64,000 nt of DNA, taken from Babylonia areolata (taxonomy: Eukaryota; Mollusca; Gastropoda; Neogastropoda; Buccinidae). Both the position numbers and the translations under genes were made by a program. Positions 1 through 12,956 of the stretch are shown here, in pieces. Each line of letters begins with the position of its first letter. Within the stretch, counting starts at the first letter, position 1. The stretch covers positions 32,611,357-32,675,356 of the forward strand of contig NC_134887.1 of the NCBI RefSeq assembly GCF_041734735.1, written 5' to 3'. A model generated the notes under the pieces. That model saw nothing but the letters and a program-made list of their open reading frames with translations, was not told the DNA's origin and ran no database searches.

Positions 1-192
1 TATACAACCATGAATACCTACCAGTAATCCACCCACCAAGATTACACACGTCCATGAAAATTACCATACCACATGCGCACATGCACACAGTCAGTTTGTG
101 TCTCTTTCTCTCACAACACACACATATGATATGCGCGCAAACACACACACACACACACACACGCATACACATGGACATTTGCACACATACAT

Positions 193-256
<64 letters not shown>

Positions 257-258
257 AG

Positions 259-300
<42 letters not shown>

Positions 301-2113
301 AAAACCAAAACAACTCAACGTAACGAAATGTATGGTATTAAACAGTGAAACACAAGCTCAACACTTATATCACACAAACGTGCATGTAACTATCAATTTT
401 ACAAGACAGGAGCATTTGAATGCCTGCCAACAGTAGTGCAACCACTTATTGTATTTATAGCTCAGTATGAAATCTAAATCCTGTCTGCTTCATTCAAGGA
501 ATACTGAGGCATGTGTAGTGAAACCAATATGGAGCAGCATGTATAAAAATAAAAAAAAGAAAAAAGAAAAGAAAGAACCCCCCCCAAAAAAACCCAACAA
601 CAACATTTAAGTTTATAGTGATAAACTTGTAACTGATTGCGTCATTTGGTCTTTGCCTTGCCAAAGTTTTTATATTGACAGACAACAAGAAAGAAAGACA
701 TGTGCTCTTGGAAGAAAGGAGGATCTTAGTGGGTGAGGAGAGATAGAAGATTGATTTGTGGTATCTTCAGGTATATAGGTCACATGATAAATACAACCCT
801 CCTGTTGGTCACATTCCTGACCTGAATACATTTGTGTGCTTGTGATGTATTTGTATTCAGAGGTGTCAATAAATTGTGTGCTGATGAGGATATGTGATAA
901 GTGTGTTAGTGATAAATATGTAGACCTATATATGTTTACTAGCACTTTGCATATCTGGACATTGCACATCTGTACATAACTACACAACAAGTAGATATAT
1001 GGTGGTGTTGATTCAAAACATTGTTTCTGATATCAGCTCAGTATCAATAGAAGTTTGTTTGACTTTATCCACAGCTGCTTAGCTGTGAGGCCAAAAGCTA
1101 CATTTAAGTATTAGCACACAGACACGCAGACACACTGACACACACACACACACACACACACAAGGATTAACTAACCAAACAGAAATGCAAGTAAAAAGAA
1201 AATGCAGGATGTTTCCGTGAAGAGATATAGCAGTTGCCCATGGGAAGAGTTTCTGAGTTTCTCTTCCCTCTGTAATTTGTGCAAAGTCTTTCTGATGTGC
1301 ATCACATGGAGTATGCATCACACATAGTCAGCTCTGGTGTTTACTTTGGGAAAATAACCTCTTCTCTGTGACATGGAGCACACGTCATGTGACACACACT
1401 GTTCATCCAAAAGCCGTGCACTTTCTTAATGCTCATAATAGCAGAAAAGCCATCTGCTAAGCAGGAAGAACTTGCTCCCTTGATCAACCAGTCTGTGAGA
1501 TGGTAGTGAAGTGGGTGTGTGTCTGTGGGTATGTGACATTGAGTGAAAGAGCCGAGGTGCACTGTGACCTATTTTCTCTGAGAGAGAGAGAGAGAGAGAG
1601 AGAGCATCAGAGGGGTGAGGCACATGGAATGTGAGTGTGGGTGTGTTGTGAATAGATTGATGGAAGGCAGTAGAGAGGGAAGTGAGTTATGATTCAAGTG
1701 AGTGGAGTGCAGTGGAGTGAAAGGGTGTGGGGCACACTGAATATTCATATCTTGTATATTTGTGTGTGTGTATGTGTGTGCATGTGCATTCGAGTGGAAG
1801 TTGCATTAAATATAAAGGTTGTTATTTCTTTGTGCTGAAACTGAAAGTATATATCTGAACCCCCTTTTCAACAAAGGAGAAATTACCATTATGAACAATT
1901 ACTATTTAAAAAAAAAAAAAAAGAAGTGTTTCAGGAATGCAGCACGGTGATATAATGTACTTTAATTCAATTATCTTCAGTTCTTTTGGAATATAGGCTT
2001 TTTTATGTTTGAACTAAGATAACAAGGGATCTTTTCCTTTTTTGTTGTTCTCAGCCCACACTGCAGCAAAATGTGTCGAGAGTGAAAGGGTTAAAAAAAA
2101 AAAAATGTTCCAG
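1..2113. other. Noncoding sequence upstream of first visible exon
   Basis: No convincing exon is visible. It holds simple repeats: (CA)n at about 139-298, (CA)n near 1136-1162, (GA)n near 1578-1604 and an A-run near 1908-1923. Because exon 1 begins inside a codon, this is best read as the last part of an ANKFY1 intron. The exon with the start codon was not found here. Confidence 0.6.
139..298. repeat. (CA)n microsatellite
   Basis: Nearly pure CA dinucleotides with short CG-containing interruptions. It opens several frames on both strands that are not genes. Confidence 0.95.
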
Positions 2114-2306
2114 ATGAGGTGTCAAAACTTCAGAATCATCTCAGCCTCCTGCGCGAGGAGTATGTTAAACTTCAGAATCGCTTTGCGGACCTCGAGCGCC
2201 GCTACCAGGTGGCGGTGGCTGGGAGTGGGGAAGGAGACAGCGAGGGGAGCTTTGTAACCCGTTTGCTTCGAATCATCTCAGATCTGTACGACAAGGAGCA
2301 GTACAG
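2114..2306 (+). CDS. ANKFY1: ANKFY1 exon 1 in window (coiled coil, start of BTB)
   Basis: Encodes [20 protein letters not shown] and on to the DLYDKEQYS stretch, matching the human N terminus (EEVAKLEKHL...). Acceptor CAG at 2111-2113, after an A-run and a weak pyrimidine tract; donor GTGAGG at 2307. It begins with the last two bases of a codon, so the initiator Met is in an earlier exon. A stronger-looking acceptor at 2053-2054 would put an in-frame TAA at 2092 ahead of the homology and was not used. Confidence 0.85.
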
Positions 2307-5300
2307 GTGAGGTTTCTGTGGTATGTGTGCGACTTGTCTGTGTTTTGTTTTTAAGAGGAAGGTGGCAGAATGGTTAAGACACTTATCTGCCAGTTCAGTG
2401 TCCTTGAGGGTCTGGGTTTGAATCTCAGTCAAGTACTTTCTCTTATGTTTTGCTTGAAAATTAAGTGTCTAGTCATTCGGAGGAGATTATAAACCAAGGT
2501 CCTGTTTGCAGCATGCGCTTGGTGCACTGAAAAAGAATCCCTGGCAACAAAGTGTTGTCCTCTTGCAAAATTCTGTAAGGGAAATCCACTCTTGATAGAT
2601 TCACAAATATTTCACAAATATTTCTGTCTATGTATTCAAGGCCTGATTATTGGCATTTAATTTTGATGCTGGACAGGCATCTGCCTAGAAGATGTGATGT
2701 AGTGTATATTTGTCCAAATACTATCACTTGTCCTTAAGAAACTGAAACTGAAAACTATTTGTTTATAAGTTTTTATTTTAGATTTTTTATTTGTTGTTAT
2801 ATTGTTTGTCCGTATAATTTATGTTTTAAGCTCTGAAAATAGATGTCTGTTTTTAGTTGTTTGAAAGTATAAACGTTTTTGAAATTGATTGAAAAGGAGA
2901 AAAATAGAATGTAGAATAAATGTGGCATATATGGATGTTGAATAATTGGTTTTATTCATCCTCAGTCATAGGGTAAATTAACTGGACAGCAGTAACATTG
3001 GCACTGTCAGTCCATTTCGTCCCCAGTGTGGTTGCATGTGTGTGATTTAAGATTGCACTGAATATGAACATTTCCATGCTATTTCAAACTCATGTGATGA
3101 TGTGTACACAAGGTAAATTTAACACATTTTTGACCAAGCAAAATCTGTTGATTTGCTGCCCCTGATACAAGCTGTTTTGATGAGAGCAATCGGCACCACA
3201 TGTTGTGTCAATAAAATCCTTACTTTGCAATAGCTTCAAAAGAATTTTCAAAGACTGCATTCATGGGTTGCATATACAGTAATTTTCCTTATATCATCAT
3301 TATTATTTACTGTGTGTTTTCAGTGACCTGCGAGTGCAGCTGGAAGGAGGTCATCAAGTTCATGCTCACAAGTTCATCCTCCAGGCTCGCAGTGATGAGT
3401 GGGCATCCTCCGACCTTGCTCACGTTTCTGAGCTTGACATGTCAGGTATGTATACTGTGTTATTTCATGGGTTAGGAAGCCGGGAGAGGTTTATTTTCTG
3501 TCTGTATGATGCTTCCGAGGAAAGTTGCCTTTTTTGTACATACTGGTTTAATGTAATTGTGTTTGTGTCTCAAGAAAAAAGTGTGCATATCAGTACATGT
3601 GTGCTTCCTTGAGTGGTAATGTGTGTGTACATATGTTGTGTGCAGTTTGCATTATTTATGAGGGTACATAAATCTGTGAGACAACTGATTCAAAATCCAG
3701 TTCAAAAGTGGACATTCAAATGCGGAAGTTAGATAAAGAAAAACAGCCAAGCAACAGTATTTGTGATGTATTTGTATACCTATATGTGATGTTTCTGTGC
3801 ACAAGTTGATTGTGCTCATGCATATATATTATTAATGTGAGATACCTATCTTTGATAGCAGCCTGAGAGGCATGACATCTTTGTTGAACAAAGTCTGTTC
3901 TTTGTCAGATATCAAGCTGGAAGTGGGCCGAGCATTGTTACGGTGGGTATACACAGATGAGATCAACATCAAAGCCGAAGACACCTTTCTGCTGGAATTA
4001 CTTCGAGCTGCCACTCGATTCCGACTAGAAGCTCTTCGCAAGAGGTGTGCAGTACTTGTTTAGATGTGAACAGTGTTTACACTAGAAGAGTTTCATGTAT
4101 CACATTTGAATGCTATTGCTTTTGGATCCATAGTGCTGACATGATTTTAGATAGATGCTTGGAAATGGTTGGATATATGATTGTACTTTGATGGCTTAAA
4201 AGATTGACTGACGTAATGGCAGTAATGTTAACATTGCTTCTGCTCATTAAGAACATTTGCTCAGAACTTCCATTCACCCTTTTGCTCCTAACTGGGTGAA
4301 CATTTTGTTCACAATTTTTATTAATTCTTTTCTCAATAATTTATTTACACTTTCGTCTATTTTGGACATTAGAGTGCGTTTCATTTTATTTTCTGAAGAA
4401 CATAAGTTTCTAGGTTTTATTTTCCAAAGAACCATGGTGTCTTGTTTTTTTGTTCAGGTGTGAGAATGGCCTGATTTCCTTTGTGAACATGAAGAACTGC
4501 ATTCAGTTTTACCAAACAGCGGAGGAGATGGGAGCAGAAGTGCTGAAGAAACACTGCTCAGAACTAATCTCTAACCATTGGGTGAGTGAGACACTTTTGT
4601 CGAGAGGGGTTTGTGTGTCTGTTGGTGTTAAACACGTTAGATGTTTCTTGAAGTTAATTGACTCAGTGCTCTGGCAGTTTCCCATTCGCACGCTGCCAAG
4701 CCCCAAAATGAATAACCACGCTCAGCCATACACACATGCGGCCATGAACAGAAAACAGCTCAAATTGATAGTGGAAAAAATCACAGAAATGCCTGTCATA
4801 TCTATCTTCTTCATTTATTGGATGCTAGCTAGGCTACAGTTTGAATGAATGGTTATTCTTTGCCCACATTTTTTCATATTAAGCTACAGTGTGAATAAAT
4901 GGTTATTCTTTGTCCTTTTCCCTTCAGTAATAGATTTCATGTCAAATAAAAGTTCTTCACCAGTTAATAAAATCAGTTTGAATTGATCTCAGTTTAAGTT
5001 GCCACTATTTGTCAAACAGGTTACTGTTTTCATGTGACAAAGAAAAAAATCAACATGCATTACGTACCTTGCTTTTACCACTGTTGTTTTTTTATGACCA
5101 GAAATAGATTAATATATGTTACTGGCCTTGATTTTACATTTGTTTTTGTTTTTTAATGACCAGAAATTGACAATCATACATTTTAATGGATTGATTTTAC
5201 CACTTTTTCTTTCATGACCAGAAATAGAAAAGCATACATTACCGACCTTGTTTTTACCACTGTTGTTTTTTTATGAACGGAAGGAGAAACATACAGTACT

Positions 5301-8300
5301 GTCCCTACTTGCACAAGTTTACTTAATCCTCTTTGCTCTGGCTGGAGCATAAAGTTCTAACAATTTTCTCCTGTCGTTTAGGTCTTGAGTGAGCCAGCTG
5401 ATTTCATTCAGGTCTTGCCTGCTATTTCCATCTCCTCTTCCACTTCTTCTCCATGTGTTTCGTCGTCGGCCTTTCTTTTCCCTGGTGGCGCCCATCAGAG
5501 GGCAGCGTAAGGATGTCTCTTCTTCTTCTTCGTTCATGGGGGGCTGCAAGTCCCACATTTACTCGTATGTACGTGTATGACTGTTTTTACCCCGCCATGG
5601 AGGCAGCCATACTCTGTTTTCAGGAGTGTGCATACTGGGTATGTTCTTGTTTCCAAAATCCACTGAACACTGGCATGGATTACAGGGTCTTTAACGTGTG
5701 TATTTGATCTGCTTGTGTATATACAAAAAGGGGGTTCAGATACGAGCAGGTCTGCACATATGTTGACCTGGGAGATCGGAAAAATCTCCACCCTTTACCT
5801 ACCAGATGCCATTACTGAGATTGGAAACGGGGACCCTCAGATTGAAAGTCCAATGCTGTAACCACTTGGCTGTTGCGTCTGTCTGTAAGGATGTCTGATT
5901 TTATTTATCCTCAGGGCGTGGCCCAGCCACCCACATTGCTTTTACCACTGCTTTTAAAAAAATCTAATCTTTTTTTTTTCTTCATTCCCTCATGTTACAG
6001 AATGAGTTCACCAGCGATGATTTCAAGACAATGCCGGCACCGCTGCTGTACAACATGTTCAAGGCCAAGACGGAGTTCCCCTTACACACTGCCATCCGGG
6101 CATACAGAGAGGACGTTGTCTTCCTCTATCTCATCGAGTTTGACGCACAGGTAGGGTGGGTTTTGATGCACATGGAAAGGACTTGCCTTTTCTTTTTTTT
6201 TTTTTTTTTTAGAGTCTTTTTAGGAGTCTGACAATTGACAGCAGAAATCAGACCCCTGCTGGAATTTGAACAATGGATAATGGTTAGTATGTTAAGATCT
6301 AGGGGAAAAAATGTCCTTATAAGAGTCTAACAAATGAATGACTTGTGTTGGATTTGCGGCTGTTGTTGTTGTTGTTGTACTGTGAGGCGTTAAATAATTG
6401 ACAGTGTGAGCTATACCAAGGGGAGAAAAAATCCTTTTATACGTCTGACAAATGACATGCTTATCTCGGATTGCTTTTTTGCAGTATTTTGAGAAGTTAA
6501 ACAAGTGACAGTGCCAGTTACTACCAGTGGTAATAATTATGATTAAGTGGGTGTGTCTGAAAGTAAAAGATATACATGTATATGATAATACACTTTTTTT
6601 TCTTAACCCAAGCACAGAAGTACTAAGGCGCATGTTTACATGGATGCAGTAATGTACTCAAGCATATATGCACCTGTCTCCCTCTCTCCCTCTCACTGTT
6701 CATGCTCATGCACACATAAACAAATTGTCAAATATGTAAACATGAACAAACTAAAAAATAAATTTAAGAAGGGCACATGTTGCACCACATGGTTTGGTTC
6801 AGCTGCCGGTGAAGGTGAACGAAGTGGACAACAAGGGTGACATCCCCTTGGACCTGGCCCTGCAGTCCCTGCAGAAGAGTGTGGCCCAGACCCTCCTCAA
6901 GAACCACGCTGACGTCAACCGCAAAGACAACGCCGGCAAGTGCCTGCTGCACAAAGCCATCAAAAGAGGTAAGTGGGGATGGTGGGTGGGAAGGGTGTGG
7001 GGGGGTGGGAGAGGGGTTCTCCTCTCCTCTCCTCCTCCTCCTGCGTTCACTCGTATGCACACAAGTGGGCTTTTACGTGTATGACCATTTTTACCCCGCC
7101 ATGTAGGCAGCCATACTCTGTTTTCGGGGGTGTGCATGCTGGGTATGTTCTTGTTTCCATAACCCACCGAACGCTGACATGGATTACAGGATCTTTAACG
7201 TGCGTATTTGATCTTCTGCTTGCATATACACACGAAGGGGGTTCAGCCACTAGCAGGTCTGCACATATGTTGACCTGGGAGATCGTAAAAATCTCCACCC
7301 TTTACCCACCAGGCGCCGTCACCGAGATTCGAACGCGGGACCCTCAGATTGACAGTCCAACGCTTTAACCACTCGGCTATTGCGCCCGTCGGAGAGGGGT
7401 TCATATGTTCGTCCGCTCAGGCAGTGTGTACAGTACAGCAGAGCGCAATACAATACAGTGCAGTGCTGCAAGGTATGATACAGGAGATATGTTTATCCCT
7501 CCTTTCATATGTGTTCATTCATACAAGTGAGGGGTAAGGAAGACAGTTTATTATTTTTTTTATGATATTTTTTTCATTAAATTTTATTGACTTTCAGTAC
7601 CCCCTGAAAATGGAGTATGGCTGCATACATGGTGGGTTAAAAACAGGTATTCACGTAAAAGCCCTTTCATGTACATATGAGTGAATGTGGGAGTTGCAGC
7701 CCACTAACGAAGAATTGCAGCCCACTAACGAAGAAGAAGAAGAAGAATTAACTTCAGTTTGATACTATCGATTTAACCACTTTTTTGTTTATGTAATAAA
7801 CACGTTTTTAACATTAACATTATACAAGTACATACTTCCGAACAAACAAAGTGAAACAAACGAAAAACTGAAACAGATAAGCAAAAGATACACACACACA
7901 TTATCGTCACCATCATCACCATCATCATCATCATCATCAACATAAATGTTTCACAGAGAATAACACCAGACCTATCTCCTGTCCCCATGTTCCACTTCAT
8001 TCTCATGATCCCCTATCAACAGTCCACTCCCTACCACCACCACCACCCCCCACACACCCTTCTCTCCACATTGAATGGATCCCCCTGTTATCTGAGTCTC
8101 ACTGTTTCATGCTTGTTTTATGCAAACAGCTGTTCACAAAAAAATGAAGCTGAAAAAGAAAAGTCTTACTGTTCTTAGCAAGGAATACAGTTTCATTTGT
8201 TTGTTCACTCAGTCAGTTCCAGAGGTATCAAGAAAGGTAAAGAGGGCGTGGGAGGGAGACTACTTCCACTTGGTGTCTAATCTTTTTTTTTTTTTTAATT

Positions 8301-8947
8301 TTTTTTTTTTAGATGAAACTATAAACCTAGGTTCCGTGTGAAGCATGTACTTTGCGCGCTGAAAAATAACCCATGGCAACATAAATGTTGTCCTCGGGCA
8401 AAATTCTGTAGAAGAAATCCACTCTGATAGGTACATAGATACACACTGGTGTACATGAATATATATACCTATATGTCTCTCTGTCTCTCTCTCTCTATAT
8501 ATTGTCCGATGTGCGGTTTTATAAAGGAGGATGAGTTACATTTCTTGTTTCATTGCAAAGCGTTCGCTGATATTCGTGAAAAATGTACTGTCTTTAAAAC
8601 ATGTTCTGCAAAGAATGAAGATCTGTGCAGTGTACTTAACATACATCAAGAAAATTCAGTCCAGTCTCTGGCAAAGTATATTGCCGAAGCATATAATTTT
8701 CGAAGAAAAAACATCACTCACTGTTGTTCTTTAAGAAATTGACTTCGTAAACTGGATGGTCGAAATTATGTAGATGCCTTATCAATGGATTTCAAAAATG
8801 GTATGTTTTGAATAGACGTTCAAAAATGGTATGTTTTGAATAGTCATTTCATCTTTTTTTAGAACTATTTTGTTTTTGTTTTGATTGTACCCCCATGTCA
8901 TTAGGGCTGATAAGCTATTGACATTAAAACAGTTCTGAGTTCTGAGT

Positions 8948-8980
<33 letters not shown>

Positions 8981-11900
8981 TTATAAAAGGATGTGTTGAA
9001 GTGTTTCGGGATTTGTCCGAACACAGTAACGCCTCCTTGAGAAAATGAAACAAAAACTCCTGTTTCCTGTTCAGGGGACGGGTTCTCAGCCAAGTTTCTG
9101 ATCGGCCACAAGGCGGACCCGAACCTGTCCACCTTCCTGGACAAGGAAACGCCCTTGCACATGGTGGCCTGCTTCAACCCTGAGGTGACGGCCGCGTCCA
9201 CGCTGGCCGACATGGCTGAAGTGGCCAAACTGCTGCTGGAAGCGGCCGCTGACCCCAACGTTCAGGATACTGCTGGCAGGTGGGATGGGTGTGGTTGTGG
9301 GTTGGTGTTAGAGTGTGTGTGTGGATGTGTGGGAAAGATATTTGAATGTGGTGTGTGTTTTGTGTTGATTTGATGCTTTTGCATAAGTGTTTCATAGTGG
9401 TGGTGTGTGTTTCTTTGTGTGTTCATGTGTGTGTAAGTTGCTTGTATGTATGATTGCATGCGTGCATATGCTCACCTGGATACTAATATGTGGGAGTGTT
9501 AAATCATTTGTATGTGAGAAAAGGAAGGATGAGTTTTATGAGGAAGGATAACTTTGGTCAGGTGGTGTGTGGACATGTAAACCGTACATCCTCCTCAGCT
9601 GAAAAAGAAAAAAATCGGCTATGTGTTCCAGCACCCCTCTGCACAATGCGGTGTTCTGTAGAAACGATGCGGTGGTTCGAGTCTTGCTGCAGCACCGCCT
9701 CAACCTGGAGATAAAGAATTCTGATGGCCACACGGCCCTCTGGCTGGCATTGCAACAGGTGAGGCGCTGTTGTGGGGGGCTGTCTGCCATCATGTCTCTT
9801 CTGTGAGCTTCTTGTGAAGCTGCTGCTGCTGCTGCTTCTCTCTCTGTGCTTTCAACTGTATGTTTATTTGTATGTCTGTCTGTCTGTATGTCTGTCACAC
9901 ACCCACAGTACGAGCTCCACACACGCAGGCAAGAGTTGAAAAGATGATGAGACATGAAGACACCATCCCATGTTTTAGTCAAAAACAGTTGGTCTGTAGT
10001 TGTTGGTGCCAGAGCTTCTCACTTCTGTTGCTGATAGTGGTGCTGGGTCTGTTGACAGTGGTGCCTTGTGTGTGGATGTGTTTCTTAACTCACTCAGTAC
10101 GGCCAGTCCTCTCTTCTCCTCTACACAGACCCCTCGGATGTCCAGTGGGTGTCTGAATGACCCAACCTTTAGCTTCCGTCGTCAGAATTGTGGTATTCTT
10201 TGTCAACATTCACCTCTTCAGTATAAGAGCCTTCCGCTTGCAATATTTTGATGATGGTAATTGGGGTGAAACGCTGTTAACGTCGTCTCTTTCGCCGTTC
10301 GTATGGAGAGAGTTAATGACGTTTTCTAATGATAGACTGATGTGTGTTTGTGTGTGTGTGTGTGTGGTTTTGTGTGTGTGTGTGTGTGTGTGGTTTTGTG
10401 TGTGTGTGTGCGTGGTGGGTGGTGGTGGTGTGATGTGTGTGTGGGGGTGGGTGTGTGTTTGTGTGTGTTGTGTGCGTGTGGTGTGTGTGTGTATGCGTGT
10501 GGTGTGTGTGTGTGTGTGTGGGTGTGTGTGTGCGTGTGTGTGTGCAGGGGAAGGAGGCAGAGGACAGTGAAGCGGAAGTGGTGTATGGCCCGGACAGTTT
10601 TGCCCAGCTGCTGATCAAAGCCGGCAGCTCTCCTGATGCCGTAGAGCCTGAGTCAGGTAAACAGTAGTCCTCCTCCTTCATCAGCATTTGAAAAAGCCCC
10701 AGATTATGTGGCTTTTCATGCCCTGCTCTCATGGTGGCCTCATTTTCGATACCCCTCCACTTCGGTGCTTGGGATGAGTCTTGTCAGGGTCTTCAGTGTT
10801 GGCAGATTGATGAGGGTCTCCTCTGGTGTGTGGCCTCCTGGTGACCTAACATCGATGATTCCCTGTGGACTGCCAGCACTGGGACTGTGGCAGATGAGCC
10901 CGTATGGGGGACTCGGAATGAGCAGCGTGGGAGTAATGCCTCTGAAATGGTGCAGATGATGGGGCAGCAAAAAACAAACAGCTGTAGTCCTGAAGTGTGG
11001 AGTGGTGGCCTGGTGGTAACATTCCTGCCTAGGAAGCATGAGAGTGCACGGGATCAAATCTCACACTCACTCACTGCTTTTGTCGTCCCCTCCGCTAGTA
11101 AGTAGCGGTTTGGACGCTAGTCATTTGGATGAGACTATAACTTGAGTTCCCTTGTGCGGCATGCAAAATAGTCCAAAAATCCACATTGACAGGAAAAGGA
11201 AAATTTTAGGCAGGAAAAAAGGGTGGTGCTGCACTTTAGCGCTTTACTTTAGCGCTCTCTTCTGGGAAGAGTAGCCTGGATTTCACAGAGACATCTGTTG
11301 TGACACAAGAGTAATACTACGGCACACAGTACAATACAGTACATCCTTACTCATCCAACTCAGTACAAGACAGTATAAGACTTGGGGTCCCAGGAATGAT
11401 AATGATGTTGATACATATACCTACCACGATTTTGACTCTCCCCTCACTAGACCGTGATTGGTGGCCTGGGTACTTGTCTTCCAGATGAGACGATGAGCTG
11501 AGGTCCCCTCTGTAGCATGCGTTTAGCACTCATAGAAAAAAGCCACGGCAACATGACAAAATTCTACAGAAGAATTCACTTTGATAGTAAAGCAAATAAA
11601 CCTGCAGACAGAAAAAAAAGAAAAAAAAAAAGGGTGTATGGGTGGTGCTGCACTGTGGCGACATGCCCTCCATAGGGAAAGCAGCCTGAGTTTCACACAG
11701 AGACCACATACCAATGCAACTCAACACAGTGCAATGCAATTCAACACAACACAGTGCAATGCAGTCCAACACAACACAACACAACACAGTGCAACGCAAT
11801 ACAACACCGTGCAGTGCAACGCAGCACTACTCAACACAGTGCAGTGCATCGCAACACAACAGGACAGTGCAACACAGCACAGTGCAATGTGATGCAACAC

Positions 11901-12855
11901 AACTCAACACACTGCAGTGCTATGCAACACAACACAACACAACACAACACAGTGCAGTGCTATGCAACCAGACTCAACACAGTGCAGTGCAACACTACAC
12001 AATGCAGCACAGTGCAGTGCAAGCTAACTCAACACAGTGCAGTGCAGTGCAACGCAACACTACACAACACAACTCCGTGCAATGCAACGCAATGCAATGC
12101 AGTACGGTATAATACAACACAACACAATAGAATGCCACACAGTAGAATCAACGCCCACATCCAACTTTCACTTTTTATCAGCCCTTTTTCTTCATCTTCT
12201 TCCTCTGCTTCATGGGCTTTGACTTCCACGTTCATTCATATGTATGCATGAGTAGGCTTTTACCTAAGTGACTGTTTTTACCTCCACCATGAAGGCAGTA
12301 ATTTTCAAGGGGAGCCCTTTGTCTAAAGAAGAAACAAAACAGTATCGGATCCCATAGTTGCCAGTATTTTCTCCCCCTCCACTAGACCTTGAGTGGTGGT
12401 CTGGACGCCAGTCATTCGGATAAGACGATAAATCGAGGTCCCGTGTGCAGCATGCACTTAGTGCACATTAAAGAACCCACAGCAACAAAAGGGTTGACCC
12501 TGGCAAAATTCTGTAGAAAAATCCACATCGAAAGGAAAACAAACTCGCAGGCAGAAAAAAATACAAAAAAAGGGTGGCGCTGTCAGTGTAGCGACGCGCT
12601 CTCCCTGGGGAGAGCAGCCCGAATTTCACACAGAGAAATCTGTTGTGATAAAAAAGAGTAATACAGTACAATACAATACAGTACAGTAGGGAAAAAAAAA
12701 AGGTGTCACTGTCTGTGTGTTCTGGCAGGGAACAGTCTGCTGCACCTTGCAGCGAAAAGTGTGAACCAGGCCGCTGGTATTTTCCTGGCTGAGCACGGAG
12801 CGTCCGTCAGCCATGCCAACAACAGGGTGAGAGCTGTGTGTGGGTATGTGTGTAG

Positions 12856-12903
<48 letters not shown>

Positions 12904-12924
12904 GTGTGTGTGTGTGTGGTTCTC

Positions 12925-12956
<32 letters not shown>

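Larger units (their letters stand above)
4582..6000 (+). other. Intron 4
   Basis: Holds a two-fold repeat of about 55 bp at 4826-4915, a degenerate tandem array near 5066-5283 and a full SINE-A copy at 5519-5884. The rest is AT-rich and featureless. Confidence 0.75.
9759..10547 (+). other. Intron 8
   Basis: Contains a TTAA-ended MITE (10085-10316), then a long TG-rich tract (about 10338-10545) that runs straight into the exon 9 acceptor. Between 9760 and 10080 there is only a short CTG/CTT run and unique sequence. Confidence 0.75.

Noticed and set aside
139-298. Frames of His/Thr and Val/Cys in the CA repeat
   Set aside because: Dinucleotide repeat artefact; the same holds for the other TG/CA tracts.
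2114-2257. ATG at 2114 as the ANKFY1 start
   Set aside because: That ATG is in a different frame from the homologous protein. The matching frame has no ATG in the exon, so the start codon is upstream.
11581-12251. Overlapping Gln/Asn/Thr-rich frames
   Set aside because: All arise from the AACACAGTGCA array grown from a SINE tail.
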